64,000 nucleotides of DNA from an uncultured Dysosmobacter sp. (GCF_947631165.1 NZ_CANRKH010000001.1:82395-146394); one strand, 5' to 3'; shown: positions 38,907 to 47,038, numbered from the stretch's first letter. Notes: a model not told the origin generated them from the sequence alone. Made by a program: numbers and translations.

Positions 38907-39295
38907 GTTCCATCTCCTGCTTTCATCGTTTCAAAATAGAATCTGACCTTGTGCGGCGTCGGCTGCACCAGCCCAAACCGCACAGCGTTCCGATATGTCA
39001 CGCTGTCCCGCTCCAGGACCTCTGGCATCCGCTCCAGCGCGGCCCGGAACTTCTCCAGCGTGAACGTGTGCTTATAGTGGTTACAGGACCGGCAGGCCGG
39101 GAGGATGTTTTCCAGGTCATTCAGCCCCGCGCCGCCGTCCAATTCTTCATAGAGCTTCACCGGCTTTACGTGGTCCAGCTGCATTTCCTGTCTGGTGATT
39201 TCTTGCCCGCAGTAGGCGCAGCGCCCGCCGGTCTTTTGGTACACCGCCTCCCGCTCCGCGCTGGTCCATTTCTTGCGGTCCGCCACCTGTCGCAC
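38903..39295 (-). CDS. HNH endonuclease
   Basis: A 130-residue HNH nuclease. YQKTGGRCAYCGQEITRQEM, then QLDHVKPVKLYEELDGGAGL and NDLENILPACRSCNHYKHTF hold the CxxC, DH and NxxxxCxxCN residues. Small HNH proteins are common in phage genomes; this one lies among early genes, not next to terminase, so a recombination or homing role is more likely than packaging. Confidence 0.9.
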   Translation of the reverse strand: MRQVADRKKWTSAEREAVYQKTGGRCAYCGQEITRQEMQLDHVKPVKLYEELDGGAGLNDLENILPACRSCNHYKHTFTLEKFRAALERMPEVLERDSVTYRNAVRFGLVQPTPHKVRFYFETMKAGDGT

Positions 39296-39298
39296 CCC

Positions 39299-39535
39299 CT
39301 ATCCGCCGAGAACGTCCTTCGCCATTTCCAGCAGCTCCGTCGCGTGGTCGTGGTCCACGATTTTGCATCGGCCCTCTTTCTTCGGGTCCGGCTCAATGGC
39401 CCACGTGGCCTTGTTCGCCATCAGCTCGAACTTCTTCTGCACGGAGGACAGCACCCGGTCATACTTCGCCCGGTCCGTTTTCCACTGGAGGAAGTCGCCG
39501 TACTCCTCCTCCGTCATCTCCACATAGCACTTCAT
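39299..39535 (-). CDS. Hypothetical phage protein (78 aa)
   Basis: A 78-residue protein, MKCYVEMTEEEYGDFLQWKT and VLSSVQKKFELMANKATWAI, ending DHATELLEMAKDVLGG. Mixed helix with an acidic start; no family known. It overlaps the ASCH-like gene by 4 bases. Confidence 0.6.
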   Translation of the reverse strand: MKCYVEMTEEEYGDFLQWKTDRAKYDRVLSSVQKKFELMANKATWAIEPDPKKEGRCKIVDHDHATELLEMAKDVLGG

Positions 39536-40212
39536 TCCGCGCTCGCCCCCTCTCCGATACGCTTAAACTGGATGACCCACACCCAGGGATTGGCCGCCCA
39601 GCCGTACAGGTCGCGGTCCGCCGCCTTGATGGTGCTGTCCCACAGGTCGCTGAACATCCCTCGGTAAAATTCTTCGCCCACCTCGTCAAGCGGTTCCCGT
39701 CCAATTCCTTCCGCTTCAATCTCCGCGGTTTCTATGCTCTGCAGGCGCTCCGGTCGCACGTCCTCCACTCGGAGGAAAATCCGGGCGGCCTCCCGCGGCA
39801 TGAAGTAGGGGGATTGCCACTGTTCAAACGGCTTATTCCCGTACTTGGCCCACCTCTCGGCGCGGTCCTTGTCCCGGAACATGAACCGGACGGTTTCCCC
39901 GTCCTTGAATCCGACCGCATACCCGGTCTCTCCGAACATCCCCATGCAGCGCCACGGCTCCGGCACATAGAAATCGCCAAAACCCACATACGGCGAATAG
40001 ACCACTTTCCCGTTGATGGTAACCTGCCTGTTATTGTCATCGTAATAAAGGGCACCCGACCCTTTACTTACCCAAAATTTGAGTTCGTTAGCGGGTTTTC
40101 CATCCACTCTATCGCCAATGTTGATAAGTTCCTTGATTACCCGCCGCGTCTCCGTTTTTCTGCCCTCGCGGACGGCCTGGGTCATCTCGGCATTGAACAG
40201 AATCGGCTTCAC
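39532..40212 (-). CDS. ASCH-like domain protein
   Basis: A 226-residue protein. The start VKPILFNAEMTQAVREGRKT followed by ETRRVIK is the ASCH-type signature (GRKTxTRR) of proteins that bind RNA or modified nucleotides. SPYFMPREAARIFLRVEDVR and PWVWVIQFKRI are further conserved parts of this phage version. GTG 40210-40212 is the start, with AAGGAGGCGGCGGAGGC upstream. Activity unknown. Confidence 0.8.
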   Translation of the reverse strand: MKPILFNAEMTQAVREGRKTETRRVIKELINIGDRVDGKPANELKFWVSKGSGALYYDDNNRQVTINGKVVYSPYVGFGDFYVPEPWRCMGMFGETGYAVGFKDGETVRFMFRDKDRAERWAKYGNKPFEQWQSPYFMPREAARIFLRVEDVRPERLQSIETAEIEAEGIGREPLDEVGEEFYRGMFSDLWDSTIKAADRDLYGWAANPWVWVIQFKRIGEGASAE

Positions 40213-40382
40213 GCCTCCGCCGCCTCCTTTGCCTTTTTGCACTTCTCCAGCCGCTTGCAGGTGAAGCACCGGCCATGGGTCCCGCGCCGGTCCCCGATGG
40301 TGCAGATAAGATACCCCCGCTCCACCTTGGACTTCTGGCACTCCTTACACTTCCCGAAGCGGCGGCAATCCTTGTCACACAT
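40209..40382 (-). CDS. Cys-rich small protein (57 aa)
   Basis: A 57-residue protein with eight cysteines: MCDKDCRRFGKCKECQKSKV, later GYLICTIG and GRCFTCKRLEKCKKAK. At least two zinc sites are likely. Basic and small, so nucleic-acid or protein contact is plausible. It overlaps the ASCH-like gene by four bases, with the stop of one at the GTG of the other. Confidence 0.7.
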   Translation of the reverse strand: MCDKDCRRFGKCKECQKSKVERGYLICTIGDRRGTHGRCFTCKRLEKCKKAKEAAEA

Positions 40383-40394
40383 TCCGCTCCCTCC

Positions 40395-40781
40395 TTAACC
40401 CTTGCTCCAGATTTCGTCCACGCGCTGGCGGCATCCCTCCAGGCTCCCGCTGAAAACCCAGTCCCGCACGGTCTCCCGCGCCAGCCTGTTTGAGTAGATG
40501 TACTCCTCGTCGTAGTCCTCCTCCAGCGTCTCCCGGTCGTAGAACTTCACGATTTCGCCGCCAGCGCCCTGCATATCCAGGGCCAGCATGACCCGCCCAC
40601 TGAGGTTTCGCATATCCGGTTGGATGCGCACCCGCATTTTTCCGAGGCACATAGAGAAGAATCCCTCCGACACCCCGACGGTCTGCGCCAGTCCCTTTGC
40701 CGTTCCCAGCTCCTTGTTAGCCAGCGCCCGCGCCGTCCCCAGCGTCAGCCGGAACCCGCCGGGATAATACTTCTTAGCCAC
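40395..40781 (-). CDS. Hypothetical phage protein with possible HTH
   Basis: A 128-residue protein (GTG start, AAGGGGCTGGAAAC upstream). LGTAKGLAQTVGVSEGFFSM has the look of a helix-turn-helix; the acidic end (RETLEEDYDEEYIYSNRLA) does not. It is the second gene of the leftward region counted from the right. A regulatory role is possible. Confidence 0.55.
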   Translation of the reverse strand: MAKKYYPGGFRLTLGTARALANKELGTAKGLAQTVGVSEGFFSMCLGKMRVRIQPDMRNLSGRVMLALDMQGAGGEIVKFYDRETLEEDYDEEYIYSNRLARETVRDWVFSGSLEGCRQRVDEIWSKG

Positions 40782-41049
40782 CGTTTCCAGCCCCTTTCTG
40801 TGCCTGGCCGTTGCCGCGTCCCCTCTGCTCGTAGGATTGCTGAATCCGCATTTGCGCCAGGTCCGCGCTGTACCGCAGGCGCTGGTTCGGCAGCCTGCTT
40901 CCGTCCTGGCCGCGCCGCAGTTCAGAGTAGAGGGAGGACAGCGGGGCACCCAGCTTCTCCGCAATCTTCTTCACCTGGACGCCATCTTCCCACAGGCTTT
41001 GAATCGCCAGCCGCTCCTCGTAGGAGCGCGTAATATAGCAGCGTGCCAT
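40774..41049 (-). CDS. IS30-like HTH protein (phage regulator)
   Basis: A 91-residue protein. MARCYITRSYEERLAIQSLW then DGVQVKKIAEKLGAPLSSLY and SELRRG match the N-terminal DNA-binding helix-turn-helix of IS30-type transposases, here without a transposase domain. It is the first leftward gene and probably acts as a regulator. GGGAGGTGAAAAAGGT precedes the ATG. A terminator lies directly upstream, so expression would need read-through or a promoter in the 25 bases between. Confidence 0.7.
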   Translation of the reverse strand: MARCYITRSYEERLAIQSLWEDGVQVKKIAEKLGAPLSSLYSELRRGQDGSRLPNQRLRYSADLAQMRIQQSYEQRGRGNGQAQKGAGNGG

Positions 41050-41071
41050 ACCTTTTTCACCTCCCAGGCAT

Positions 41072-41115
41072 AAAAAAATAAGTTTGCCGGTCCTTGTCGG
41101 ACCTTGCAAACTTAT
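41072..41115 (-). terminator. Leftward terminator at the prophage/host edge
   Basis: A two-part hairpin (ATAAGTTTGC with GCAAACTTAT, inner GGTCC with GGACC) is followed on the minus strand by TTTTTTT. It stops leftward transcription from the right, or attenuates the prophage gene at 41049. It lies just inside the likely right edge of the prophage. Confidence 0.8.
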
Positions 41116-41154
41116 AGTAATGGCTGCTCATGTTACAAAAAGGTGCCCTCTATC

Positions 41155-41183
41155 TTGACAAGAAGGCATGCGCTGTGTAAAAT
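41155..41183 (+). promoter_or_regulatory. Promoter of the MATE gene leader
   Basis: TTGACA (41155-41160), 17 bases, TAAAAT (41178-41183). Start would be near 41190, with the leader peptide ATG 23 bases later. Confidence 0.9.
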
Positions 41184-41212
41184 TTTTGTTGCTGACGAGA
41201 GAGGTGAGCACA

Positions 41213-41305
41213 ATGCTGTTTGGGAAGTTTTGCATTGATCCCGGCTCCACACAAGTTTATACCGTGAAACATTGTGCGGAGCCTTTTCGGAAAGTTGATC
41301 TATAA
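41213..41305 (+). CDS. Leader peptide (30 aa) of the MATE gene
   Basis: A 30-residue frame, MLFGKFCIDPGSTQVYTVKH then CAEPFRKVDL, with AGAGGTGAGCACA before the ATG. It is followed at once by a terminator-type hairpin (41319-41347) and two more before the efflux gene. A translated leader with overlapping hairpins is the usual device for antibiotic-sensed attenuation. Codon usage is AT-richer than the prophage. Confidence 0.65.
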   Translation: MLFGKFCIDPGSTQVYTVKHCAEPFRKVDL

Positions 41306-41318
41306 AGTGAGAAGGCCA

Positions 41319-41597
41319 AGACAGAAATAGACTGTCTTTGGTTTTTGTACCCTTTTATAATCAAATAACTTGATAAAGTGGTAAACCGCTTTTCAAGTGT
41401 CACAGCGCAGGCGTTGTGACAGGCCTTTTAACGGCCTTGATTTGGATTTCATAGTCCATAACCTTGCGCTTTGCGCACAGCGGGCATTGCCCTCTCAAAA
41501 AACAGCTTTGCTGTTTTTAAGTGTATGGATTATATCAGATCAACGATATGTACTTGACTGCTTAGGCCACAGGCAATGTTTATACCTGTGGCCTTTT
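41319..41597 (+). promoter_or_regulatory. Three-terminator attenuator region
   Basis: Three intrinsic terminators stand in a row: AGACAG/CTGTCT with GGTTTTTG (41319-41347); AAAAACAGC-TTT-GCTGTTTTT (41498-41518); and GGCCACAGG/CCTGTGGCC with TTTT (41565-41597). Between them are further pairings (TGTCACAGCGC with GCGTTGTGACA; AGGCCTTTTAACGGCCT). Read-through would depend on ribosome position in the leader peptide, so drug-stalled ribosomes could switch the efflux gene on. This is inference. Confidence 0.7.
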
Positions 41598-41676
41598 GCT
41601 ATGCTTGTTGATGATGGGCTGTGATGCAGAGGGTACACAATATTGTGTGCCCTTATCTCTTTTGGAGGAAAAATGA

Positions 41677-43056
41677 ATGATAAAAGAACATAGTTTGTTG
41701 ACTGGGAGTGTGCCGAAAAAGCTGGCCGTTTTCGCCCTTCCGTTGCTTATGGCAAACATTTTGCAGGCTTTTTACAATGTGGTGGATATGCTGGTAGTCG
41801 GCCAGATCGTGGGGGAAACGGGCCTTGCTGCGATCAATAACGCTTCTAAGCTGTGTTATATCATCAACTCAATTTGTATTGGTATGACAATGGGTGGAGC
41901 TGTGCTGATCGCTCAATACAAAGGGGCAGACGATAAAAAGGGGCAGGCGGAGTCCTTTCAAACGCTGGCCTTGCTCTCGCTGGTGTCTTCCCTGCTTGTA
42001 ACCGCTGTAAGTTTGGCAATCTACCAGCCGCTTTTTCGGGTGTTAAACGTTCCGGCAGACGCATATCAAGATGCCTGTGACTATATGAAAATCATTTGCT
42101 GCGGAACTGTGTTTATCTTCGGGTACAATGCTGTCTGCTCTGTGCTCAAGGGGCTAGGGGATTCTAAATCTCCCCTCTGTTTCGTAGGGATTGCCACCAT
42201 CATCAATGTCATTTTAGATGTCATATGGGTGGGGCCCTTTGGAATGGGCACAGCGGGAGCCGCTTATGCAACAATTACGGCGCAAGGAATTTCTTTTGCG
42301 ATTTCTCTGTTCTATCTGAAGCGGCACAAGGTGTTTTTTCCTGCGGAAAATCACAGATCGTTTACGTTCCAATGGGATAAGCTAGCCGTCATTCTGAAGG
42401 TCGGTCTGCCCACAGCGGTCCAGATGGTCGTTGTCAACACGGCTTATCTGCTGGTAACAGGGATGCTCAATCAATTTGGCACATCTGTTTCTGCCGCCTC
42501 CGGCGTGGGCCTGCAGATCAACACCTTTGCCGGTATGCACTGCTGGGCCATCGGGCAGGCAGTAACGGCGATGGTCGGCCAATGCATGGGGGCGGGACAA
42601 ATCGAGCGTGCCCGAAAGACGGTAAAAATGGGTTTAGCGATGAATATTGCCGTAACGCTGGTTGTGGTCATTGGCGTACAGCTTTTTGCTGAACAACTGA
42701 TTTTGCTTTTCGGCAGTACCAACCAGGAAGTGGTGAACGCTGGCGTTTCCTACCTTCGTATCTGCTGCGGCATCAACAGCTTGATCTATGCCGCCATGTA
42801 TACCCTGGATTCCTTTGCCATTGGAGCAGGGGCGGCAAATATCGCCATGCTCAACGCCCTGCTGGATGCAGTCATCGTGCGTTTGCCCGTGAGTCGGTTT
42901 TTTGCCTTTTCGCTCAATATGGGATTTTCAGGGATCTATTATGGGCAGGCGCTTTCACCGATCTTTCCAGCCATTGTAGGCTTTTTCTACTTTAAGAGCA
43001 GCTGTTGGGAACGAAAAACGCTCATTCAAAAAAGCTACAAGGAGATGCGCCCCTGA
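41677..43056 (+). CDS. MATE family multidrug efflux transporter
   Basis: A 459-residue, 12-helix membrane protein. FALPLLMANILQAFYNVVDM near the start, VGETGLAAINNASKLCYII, and KSPLCFVGIATIINVILDVI are typical MATE segments, as is VGQCMGAGQIERARKTVKMG near residue 310. MATE pumps export drugs in exchange for sodium or protons. TTTTGGAGGAAAA precedes the ATG. Base composition is AT-richer than both neighbours, and the regulated leader suggests an acquired resistance module. It need not be part of the prophage. Confidence 0.93.
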   Translation: MIKEHSLLTGSVPKKLAVFALPLLMANILQAFYNVVDMLVVGQIVGETGLAAINNASKLCYIINSICIGMTMGGAVLIAQYKGADDKKGQAESFQTLALLSLVSSLLVTAVSLAIYQPLFRVLNVPADAYQDACDYMKIICCGTVFIFGYNAVCSVLKGLGDSKSPLCFVGIATIINVILDVIWVGPFGMGTAGAAYATITAQGISFAISLFYLKRHKVFFPAENHRSFTFQWDKLAVILKVGLPTAVQMVVVNTAYLLVTGMLNQFGTSVSAASGVGLQINTFAGMHCWAIGQAVTAMVGQCMGAGQIERARKTVKMGLAMNIAVTLVVVIGVQLFAEQLILLFGSTNQEVVNAGVSYLRICCGINSLIYAAMYTLDSFAIGAGAANIAMLNALLDAVIVRLPVSRFFAFSLNMGFSGIYYGQALSPIFPAIVGFFYFKSSCWERKTLIQKSYKEMRP

Positions 43057-43269
43057 TAGCGCAGACTCGCTTCCCGGCATCTCACAAACGCCTGGGGCAT
43101 TTGCGGGGCCCTGCCCCATCTCTGATCGTGCGCATAAGCGAAGGCCTGAGTTTGCCTGTCGTTCCGCAAGGAGGTGTGTAGGGGATGCCTTTGCGGGTTT
43201 CTTTCCCGCACGATTTTGATCAGCCCGCCGCAGCGGCCCATTTTTGTCTTCGACAAAAATGGGAAAGCT
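43057..43269. other. Intergenic region downstream of MATE
   Basis: No gene is seen. A short palindrome CCCATTTTTGTC-TTC-GACAAAAATGGG (about 43239-43262) is the only structure; no T-run follows on either strand. Confidence 0.6.
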
Positions 43270-43316
43270 CCAAAAAGGAAATCCCCATCCTATCTGGATG
43301 GGGATTTCCTTTTTGG
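43270..43316. terminator. Bidirectional terminator at the tRNA 3' end
   Basis: A 21-bp near-perfect palindrome (43270-43290 with 43296-43316) with A and T runs. On the minus strand it ends the tRNA transcript and its left arm carries the encoded CCA. Confidence 0.85.
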
Positions 43317-43389
43317 AGCGGGCAACGAGGCTCGAACTCGCTACCTCCACCTTGGCAAGGTGGCGCTCTACCAGATGAGCTATGCCCGC
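43314..43389 (-). tRNA. tRNA-Gly(GCC)
   Basis: Minus strand: acceptor GCGGGCA/TGCCCGC, D arm AGCTCATCTGGTAGAGC, anticodon stem and loop CCACC-TTGCCAA-GGTGG giving GCC, T arm GCGAG-TTCGAGC-CTCGT, discriminator T and encoded CCA. All arms pair. tRNA genes are common phage integration sites, but no phage-like repeat of the 3' end was seen at the prophage edge. Confidence 0.97.
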
Positions 43390-43525
43390 AAGAACAAGGT
43401 GTATTTTAACAAAGGTTCCTCTGGCTGTCAAGCCCATTTTCCTAATTTTTTGATTTTCCCGTCATTCGCCGCATAATTTCCCCGCAGCCGGAAAGGCTAG
43501 GAAAAACGTTTGGGAGGGATCACAT

Positions 43526-43963
43526 ATGGACATGTCGCCCAAGGACTATCAGCAGTATGTGAAGCAGAAGGCAAAAAAGTCGCCCCTTGTTAAGGACATC
43601 TTCTTTGCCTTCGTGATCGGCGGTGCCATCTGCGTTGTGGGGCAGCTCATTCAGAACGGCTGGGCCGGAGCGGGCCTGGACAAGGAGGATGCAGGCACTG
43701 CTACCTCCTGCACCCTGGTGCTGCTGTCAGCTCTGCTGACGGGCCTGAACCTCTATAACAAGCTGGCCCGCTACGGCGGTGCCGGAACACTGGTGCCCAT
43801 CACCGGTTTCGCCAACGCGGTGGTGTCTCCGGCCATAGATTTCAAAAGCGAGGGCTTCGTCACCGGCATGGCATCCAAGATGTTTCTAGTGGCGGGACCA
43901 GTCATCGTATTCGGAACTATGGCCAGTGTGATCTATGGCGTGTTCATAATGCTGACGCAGTAA
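43526..43963 (+). CDS. spoVAC: Stage V sporulation protein AC
   Basis: A 145-residue membrane protein. ALLTGLNLYNKLARYGGAGT, then LVPITGFANAVVSPAIDFKS match SpoVAC of Bacillus closely in pattern. It is part of the SpoVA channel that moves dipicolinic acid into the spore and out at germination. In most spore formers spoVAC, AD and AEb are adjacent, whereas here a terminator follows directly. TTGGGAGGGATCACAT precedes the ATG. Confidence 0.95.
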   Translation: MDMSPKDYQQYVKQKAKKSPLVKDIFFAFVIGGAICVVGQLIQNGWAGAGLDKEDAGTATSCTLVLLSALLTGLNLYNKLARYGGAGTLVPITGFANAVVSPAIDFKSEGFVTGMASKMFLVAGPVIVFGTMASVIYGVFIMLTQ

Positions 43964-44001
43964 AAAGGACCGCCCGGGCTAAGCGCCCGGGCGGTCCTTT
44001 T
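43962..44001. terminator. Bidirectional terminator after spoVAC
   Basis: AAAAGGACCGCCCGGGC-TAAGC-GCCCGGGCGGTCCTTTT, a 17-bp perfect stem, separates the convergent spoVAC and aminotransferase genes. Confidence 0.95.
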
Positions 44002-44021
44002 TCTAGCCCGTCTATGCCGTG

Positions 44022-45203
44022 TCACCTGGGCAGCTCCAGCAGCGCCGACTTGATCCGCTCTCCGGCCCGCACCATATCCTCCGTGGCGTTGGCGAAGGAA
44101 AAGCGCATACTGCTGGCCCGAAGCTCGCCGTACTCGCTGCCCGGCATTCCCACCACGCCCGCGTGATCCATGAGATAGGTGCATATCCCGTTGGAATCCA
44201 GCCCGGGATAATCAAAAATCGCCCAGGCATAGAAAGCGCCGGCGGGGCTTTCGCAGTGTACGCCGGGGATCTCGTTCAGCTCGGACACAAACAAGTCCCG
44301 CCGCTCCTGATAGATGCGGCGCATCTCCTCCATCTCCTGCTGACAGTCCAAGGCTACAACGGCAGCCCGCTGGACAAAGCCGCTGACACAGGAGGCGCTG
44401 TGCTGATGCAGCTTGTAGATCGGCTCCATAAAGCGCTTATCCGCCGCCAGATAGCCCAATCTCCAGCCGGTCATGGCCGCGCATTTGGAAAAGCCGTTGA
44501 CTGTTATGACCCGTTCCCGGACACGCTCCCGGGAGGCCATACTGACCGTCACATTCCCATCAAACAAGATTTTCTCATACACCTCATCAGACAGCAACGC
44601 CACCTGCGGGTTGTCCAGAAGAAACGACTCCAGAACGTCCGCCTCGGCAGGCGTAAGGACCCGGCCGGTGGGGTTGTTGGGGTAGTTGACGATCAGCAGG
44701 CGGGTGCGGGGGGACACTGCCGCCTCCAAAGCCTCCCGAGTGACGCGGTAGGATGCCTGCCAATCCAGCCGGACATGGACGGGAACGCCGCCGGCGGAGA
44801 GGACGATCGGCTCGTAGGAGACCCAGGACGGGTCCAACAGAATAACTTCGTCCCCTGGATTCAGCAATGCGTTGACCGCCAGGAAGATGGCGTTTTTTCC
44901 GCCAGGGGTCACAAGGATATCCTCCGTCTCACAGTGAATGTCGTTGTCCCGGGCCAGCTTGTCCCGGATCGCCTGCCGCAGCTCTGGCAGGCCAGGACCG
45001 GGCGTATAGTGGGTATAGCCCTCCGACATGGCCCGGATCGCCTCCATGCAGATCCGATCTGGGGTCGGAAAATCCGGCTCTCCCGCCGCCAGCCCGATAA
45101 CGGAGGGGTCGGTCCTCTGCATCTCTCTGGCTTTGGCCATCAGAGCCATGGACGCGGAGGGACGCATAGCGCGAATGCGCGGGTTGTATCGGAACGATTC
45201 CAT
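44022..45203 (-). CDS. Class I/II PLP aminotransferase (aspartate aminotransferase-like)
   Basis: A 393-residue enzyme. IGLAAGEPDFPTPDRICMEA and YTHYTPGPGLPELRQAIRDK at the start, NYPNNPTGRVLTPAEADV in the centre, and VNGFSKCAAMTGWRLGYLA with the PLP-binding lysine are diagnostic. It likely transfers amino groups from an amino acid to a 2-oxo acid. AGAAGGAGGCCCT precedes ATG 45201-45203; an upstream extension of the frame crosses the promoter region and is not used. The substrate is not decided by sequence. Confidence 0.93.
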   Translation of the reverse strand: MESFRYNPRIRAMRPSASMALMAKAREMQRTDPSVIGLAAGEPDFPTPDRICMEAIRAMSEGYTHYTPGPGLPELRQAIRDKLARDNDIHCETEDILVTPGGKNAIFLAVNALLNPGDEVILLDPSWVSYEPIVLSAGGVPVHVRLDWQASYRVTREALEAAVSPRTRLLIVNYPNNPTGRVLTPAEADVLESFLLDNPQVALLSDEVYEKILFDGNVTVSMASRERVRERVITVNGFSKCAAMTGWRLGYLAADKRFMEPIYKLHQHSASCVSGFVQRAAVVALDCQQEMEEMRRIYQERRDLFVSELNEIPGVHCESPAGAFYAWAIFDYPGLDSNGICTYLMDHAGVVGMPGSEYGELRASSMRFSFANATEDMVRAGERIKSALLELPR

Positions 45204-45499
45204 AGGGCCTCCTTCTGCCCCGACAGCTGGGGCGTGCATTTTCTCCATTATAGCGGAAACACTTTTGATTGAGAAGTAGTTTTCTACAAAAGTTAAAAAC
45301 ATATAGACATTTTTTATGTATAAAATGCCTCTCACACGTAAATACGGCTGGTTTTTCCAAGAAAAACCAGAAAAGGCTGCTTAAATATAGATGAAATTTA
45401 TATATCATTAAAAACAGTTTTGTGGACAAGACCTCCGCCATTTGTTATTCTATGGCATATTGGGGCAAAAAACGCCCAAATTTCAGGAGGCAATTCACC
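45204..45499. other. Intergenic region between aminotransferase and tctC
   Basis: It holds AT-rich sequence with the short repeats GTAGTTTTCTAC and TATATAGACATTTTTTATGT near 45275-45320, suited to divergent promoters. I see no small gene or terminator. Confidence 0.55.
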
Positions 45500-46537
45500 A
45501 TGAAACATCTCAAACGCGTATTCACCGCCTGCGTCTGCGTCTGTGTACTGGCCGCGGCACTGACAGGCTGCTCTTCCACCGGGACCACGCCCTCCGCCAA
45601 GGAGGACAGCTATCCCTCCAAGGATATCCAAGGTTCCATCATGTGGTCCGCCGGCGGTGTGTGCGACATCACCGCCCGCTCTATCGGCGCCGCCGCCCAG
45701 GAGCTGCTGGGCACCGACATCGTATTCACCAACCGGGCCGGCTCCGGCGGTGCTGTTTCCACCACCTATGTCAACGCCCAGAGCGCCGACGGCTATGAGC
45801 TGCTGTTTGGCGCGGAGAATCCCCAGATCGCCAAGGTGATGGGGACCGCCGAGATCGACTACGACGATTTCACGCCCATCATCCTGTATTGCACCACCTA
45901 CGCTGCTGTATCCGTCAGCAAGGACTCCCCCTATCAAACTCTGGAGGAACTGATGGACGCCATTCTGGCGAAGCCTCAAGAGGTGGTCATGGCCACCACA
46001 GGCGCTGGCGGCCTGCCGGAGGTGTGCGCTTCTATGTTTGCCGATGTGGTGGGCATCGATCCCATCATCGTTCCCTTTGACGGTGAAAACGAGTGCATGA
46101 CCGCCATTATGGGCGGCAATGCTGACTATACCATCACCTCTCTTGGCTCTGCTTCCAGCTTCTACGCCTCTGGCGACATCAGGATCCTGGGTATGCTGGC
46201 CCAGGATCCCGTGGCAGGCTATGAGGATGTGCCCTCCGTACAGGACGCCTATCCCGGCTTTTCCAAGTACCTGCCTTGGGGACCCTTCTACGGCGTGTTT
46301 GTGAAGAATGGAACCGATCAGGCCGTGGTGGACAAGCTGACCGAAGTCTTTGCCCAGGCAGCCGAGGACCCGGATTTCCTGGAGTTGATCGCTTCCAAGG
46401 GCTGCTTCCCCCTGGGCCTGTCCGGCGAGGAGGCGGCGGCGTACCTCCAGAAGTACCGCAGCGTCACCTCCTGGCTGCTGTTTGATTCCGGCGCCGCTCA
46501 GGTCTCTCCCGAGGAATTCGGCATCGCAAAGCCCTGA
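45500..46537 (+). CDS. tctC: TctC substrate-binding lipoprotein
   Basis: A 345-residue lipoprotein: signal KRVFTACVCVCVLAAALTGC with lipobox LTGC, then IMWSAGGVCDITARSIGAAA and FTNRAGSGGAVSTTYVNAQS, the tripartite tricarboxylate transporter family. It binds a carboxylate substrate outside the membrane and hands it to TctA/TctB. TTTCAGGAGGCAATTCACC precedes the ATG 45500. The operon continues with tctB and tctA. Confidence 0.93.
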   Translation: MKHLKRVFTACVCVCVLAAALTGCSSTGTTPSAKEDSYPSKDIQGSIMWSAGGVCDITARSIGAAAQELLGTDIVFTNRAGSGGAVSTTYVNAQSADGYELLFGAENPQIAKVMGTAEIDYDDFTPIILYCTTYAAVSVSKDSPYQTLEELMDAILAKPQEVVMATTGAGGLPEVCASMFADVVGIDPIIVPFDGENECMTAIMGGNADYTITSLGSASSFYASGDIRILGMLAQDPVAGYEDVPSVQDAYPGFSKYLPWGPFYGVFVKNGTDQAVVDKLTEVFAQAAEDPDFLELIASKGCFPLGLSGEEAAAYLQKYRSVTSWLLFDSGAAQVSPEEFGIAKP

Positions 46538-46551
46538 CAGGGGAATTTCCC

Positions 46552-47028
46552 ATGAAAAAAAGATCCCTTGAAAAAGGCGAGAACGGATTTTTGACGGTCC
46601 TGGCCTTGTTCAGCCTGATCTGTCTGGCGGCTTCGCTGCGTATCTTTGTGAAAGCCCCTACCCTCAGCGGAGAGGGCACGATGCCGCTGATCACCTCGGT
46701 GATCCTGCTGGCCATGAGCGTGATGATCCGCTTTGAGATCCGGGGCTGCCCCCGGGGCTGGGAAAAGGGCCTGGCGCTGGGGCAAAAGGCCCGGGAGCTG
46801 TTTCATTTCCTGTTCCCGAGCGCGGTGGGGCTGATCATTCTGTACTGCCTGCTGTACGCGGTGCTGCTGGGGCTGGTTGGCTTCCCCATCGCCACCTTCG
46901 CCTTTCTGGCCGGCTCCATGATGACGCTGAACCAAGCCCGTAAGGGCCGCGCCCTGGTGATCTCCGCCGTTACGCTGGCCTGCATCCTGGTCCTGTTCCA
47001 GTTCATCTTCAAGGTCCAGCTGCTGTAA
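46552..47028 (+). CDS. tctB: TctB small membrane subunit
   Basis: A 158-residue protein with four hydrophobic segments, among them LTVLALFSLICLAASLRIFV, PSAVGLIILYCLLYAVLLGL and LVISAVTLACILVLFQFIF. Size and place between tctC and tctA are those of TctB, which supports the transporter. A GGGGAATTTCCC stretch precedes its ATG. Confidence 0.88.
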   Translation: MKKRSLEKGENGFLTVLALFSLICLAASLRIFVKAPTLSGEGTMPLITSVILLAMSVMIRFEIRGCPRGWEKGLALGQKARELFHFLFPSAVGLIILYCLLYAVLLGLVGFPIATFAFLAGSMMTLNQARKGRALVISAVTLACILVLFQFIFKVQLL

Positions 47029-47038
47029 GGAGGCATCT

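Noticed and set aside
40774..41049. IS30 insertion sequence remnant
   Set aside because: Only the HTH part is present, it has its own stop and fits the overlapping gene chain of the prophage; no terminal inverted repeats were seen.
43239..43262. Palindrome upstream of the tRNA terminator as a second terminator
   Set aside because: No T-run follows on either strand.
43314..43389. tRNA-Gly as the proven prophage attachment site
   Set aside because: It lies 2 kb beyond the last phage-like gene with the MATE module between, and no repeated tRNA end is seen near 41.1 kb; the left end is outside the window.
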